Both the position numbers and the translations under genes were made by a program. Positions 13,690 to 14,180 of a stretch of 14,180 nt of DNA are shown here, in pieces (position 1 is the first letter of the stretch; each line of letters starts with the position of its first letter). Below the pieces are notes generated by a model. It made no database searches and was not told the DNA's origin. It saw only the letters and a program-made list of their open reading frames with translations. The stretch covers positions 1 through 14,180 of the forward strand of contig QFPD01000014.1 in the NCBI GenBank assembly GCA_003248845.1, given 5' to 3'. This DNA comes from Microbacterium sp. (lineage in GTDB: Bacteria > Actinomycetota > Actinomycetes > Actinomycetales > Microbacteriaceae).

Positions 13690-14180
<491 letters not shown>

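Overview
The window looks like chromosomal core sequence from a high-GC Gram-positive actinobacterium, most likely a Microbacteriaceae member (Microbacterium-like). I infer this from the very high GC with G/C at most wobble positions, the frequent GTG/TTG starts, leaderless-type promoters (TANNNT 6-7 bases before the start codon), and an actinobacterial gene set: DUF501 beside FtsB and enolase, a mycosin-type protease beside NDH-2, and an AI-2E exporter beside LemA. I see no phage, transposon, plasmid or CRISPR signature. No gene-free stretch exceeds 300 bases; the longest (about 9379-9588) holds a tRNA, its promoter and two hairpins.

All genes but two are on the minus strand, so operons read from right to left. 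Right block (14180 to 9589): the 3' end of enolase (eno); an array of 19-bp repeats carrying copies of the enolase tail; an FtsB/DivIC division protein; a DUF501 protein; a membrane-anchored mycosin-like subtilase that overlaps DUF501 by ATGA; and a type II NADH dehydrogenase (ndh) ending in a strong hairpin. A 73-nt tRNA with anticodon UAA follows on the same strand.

Middle block: a small unknown protein on the plus strand (9085-9378) with a leaderless-type promoter; a divergent membrane-anchored molybdopterin oxidoreductase (7342-8982); and a RibD/DHFR-like reductase on the plus strand (6755-7324). The reductase is divergent from a TetR regulator, which is followed after 15 bases by an MpaB/DUF2236 oxygenase-like gene. 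A perfect 9-7-9 palindrome sits between the divergent starts and overlaps both predicted promoters, so this is probably one self-regulated unit.

Left block: a PLP-dependent amino-acid deaminase/aldolase overlaps a D-arabinono-1,4-lactone-oxidase-like flavoprotein by GTGA. LemA, an AI-2E family transporter and threonine ammonia-lyase (ilvA, cut by the left edge) are chained by TTGA and GTGA stop/start overlaps.

The least ordinary signals are the class-I-shaped tRNA with a leucine UAA anticodon, the repeat array downstream of eno in which each unit re-encodes an R-F-x-x-stop tail, the operator-controlled TetR/oxygenase/reductase cluster, the Lys/Ala/Pro tail on NDH-2, and a strong excess of the heptamer GGATGCC. 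No new defence or mobile system is visible. These calls come from reading the sequence; no database search was run.
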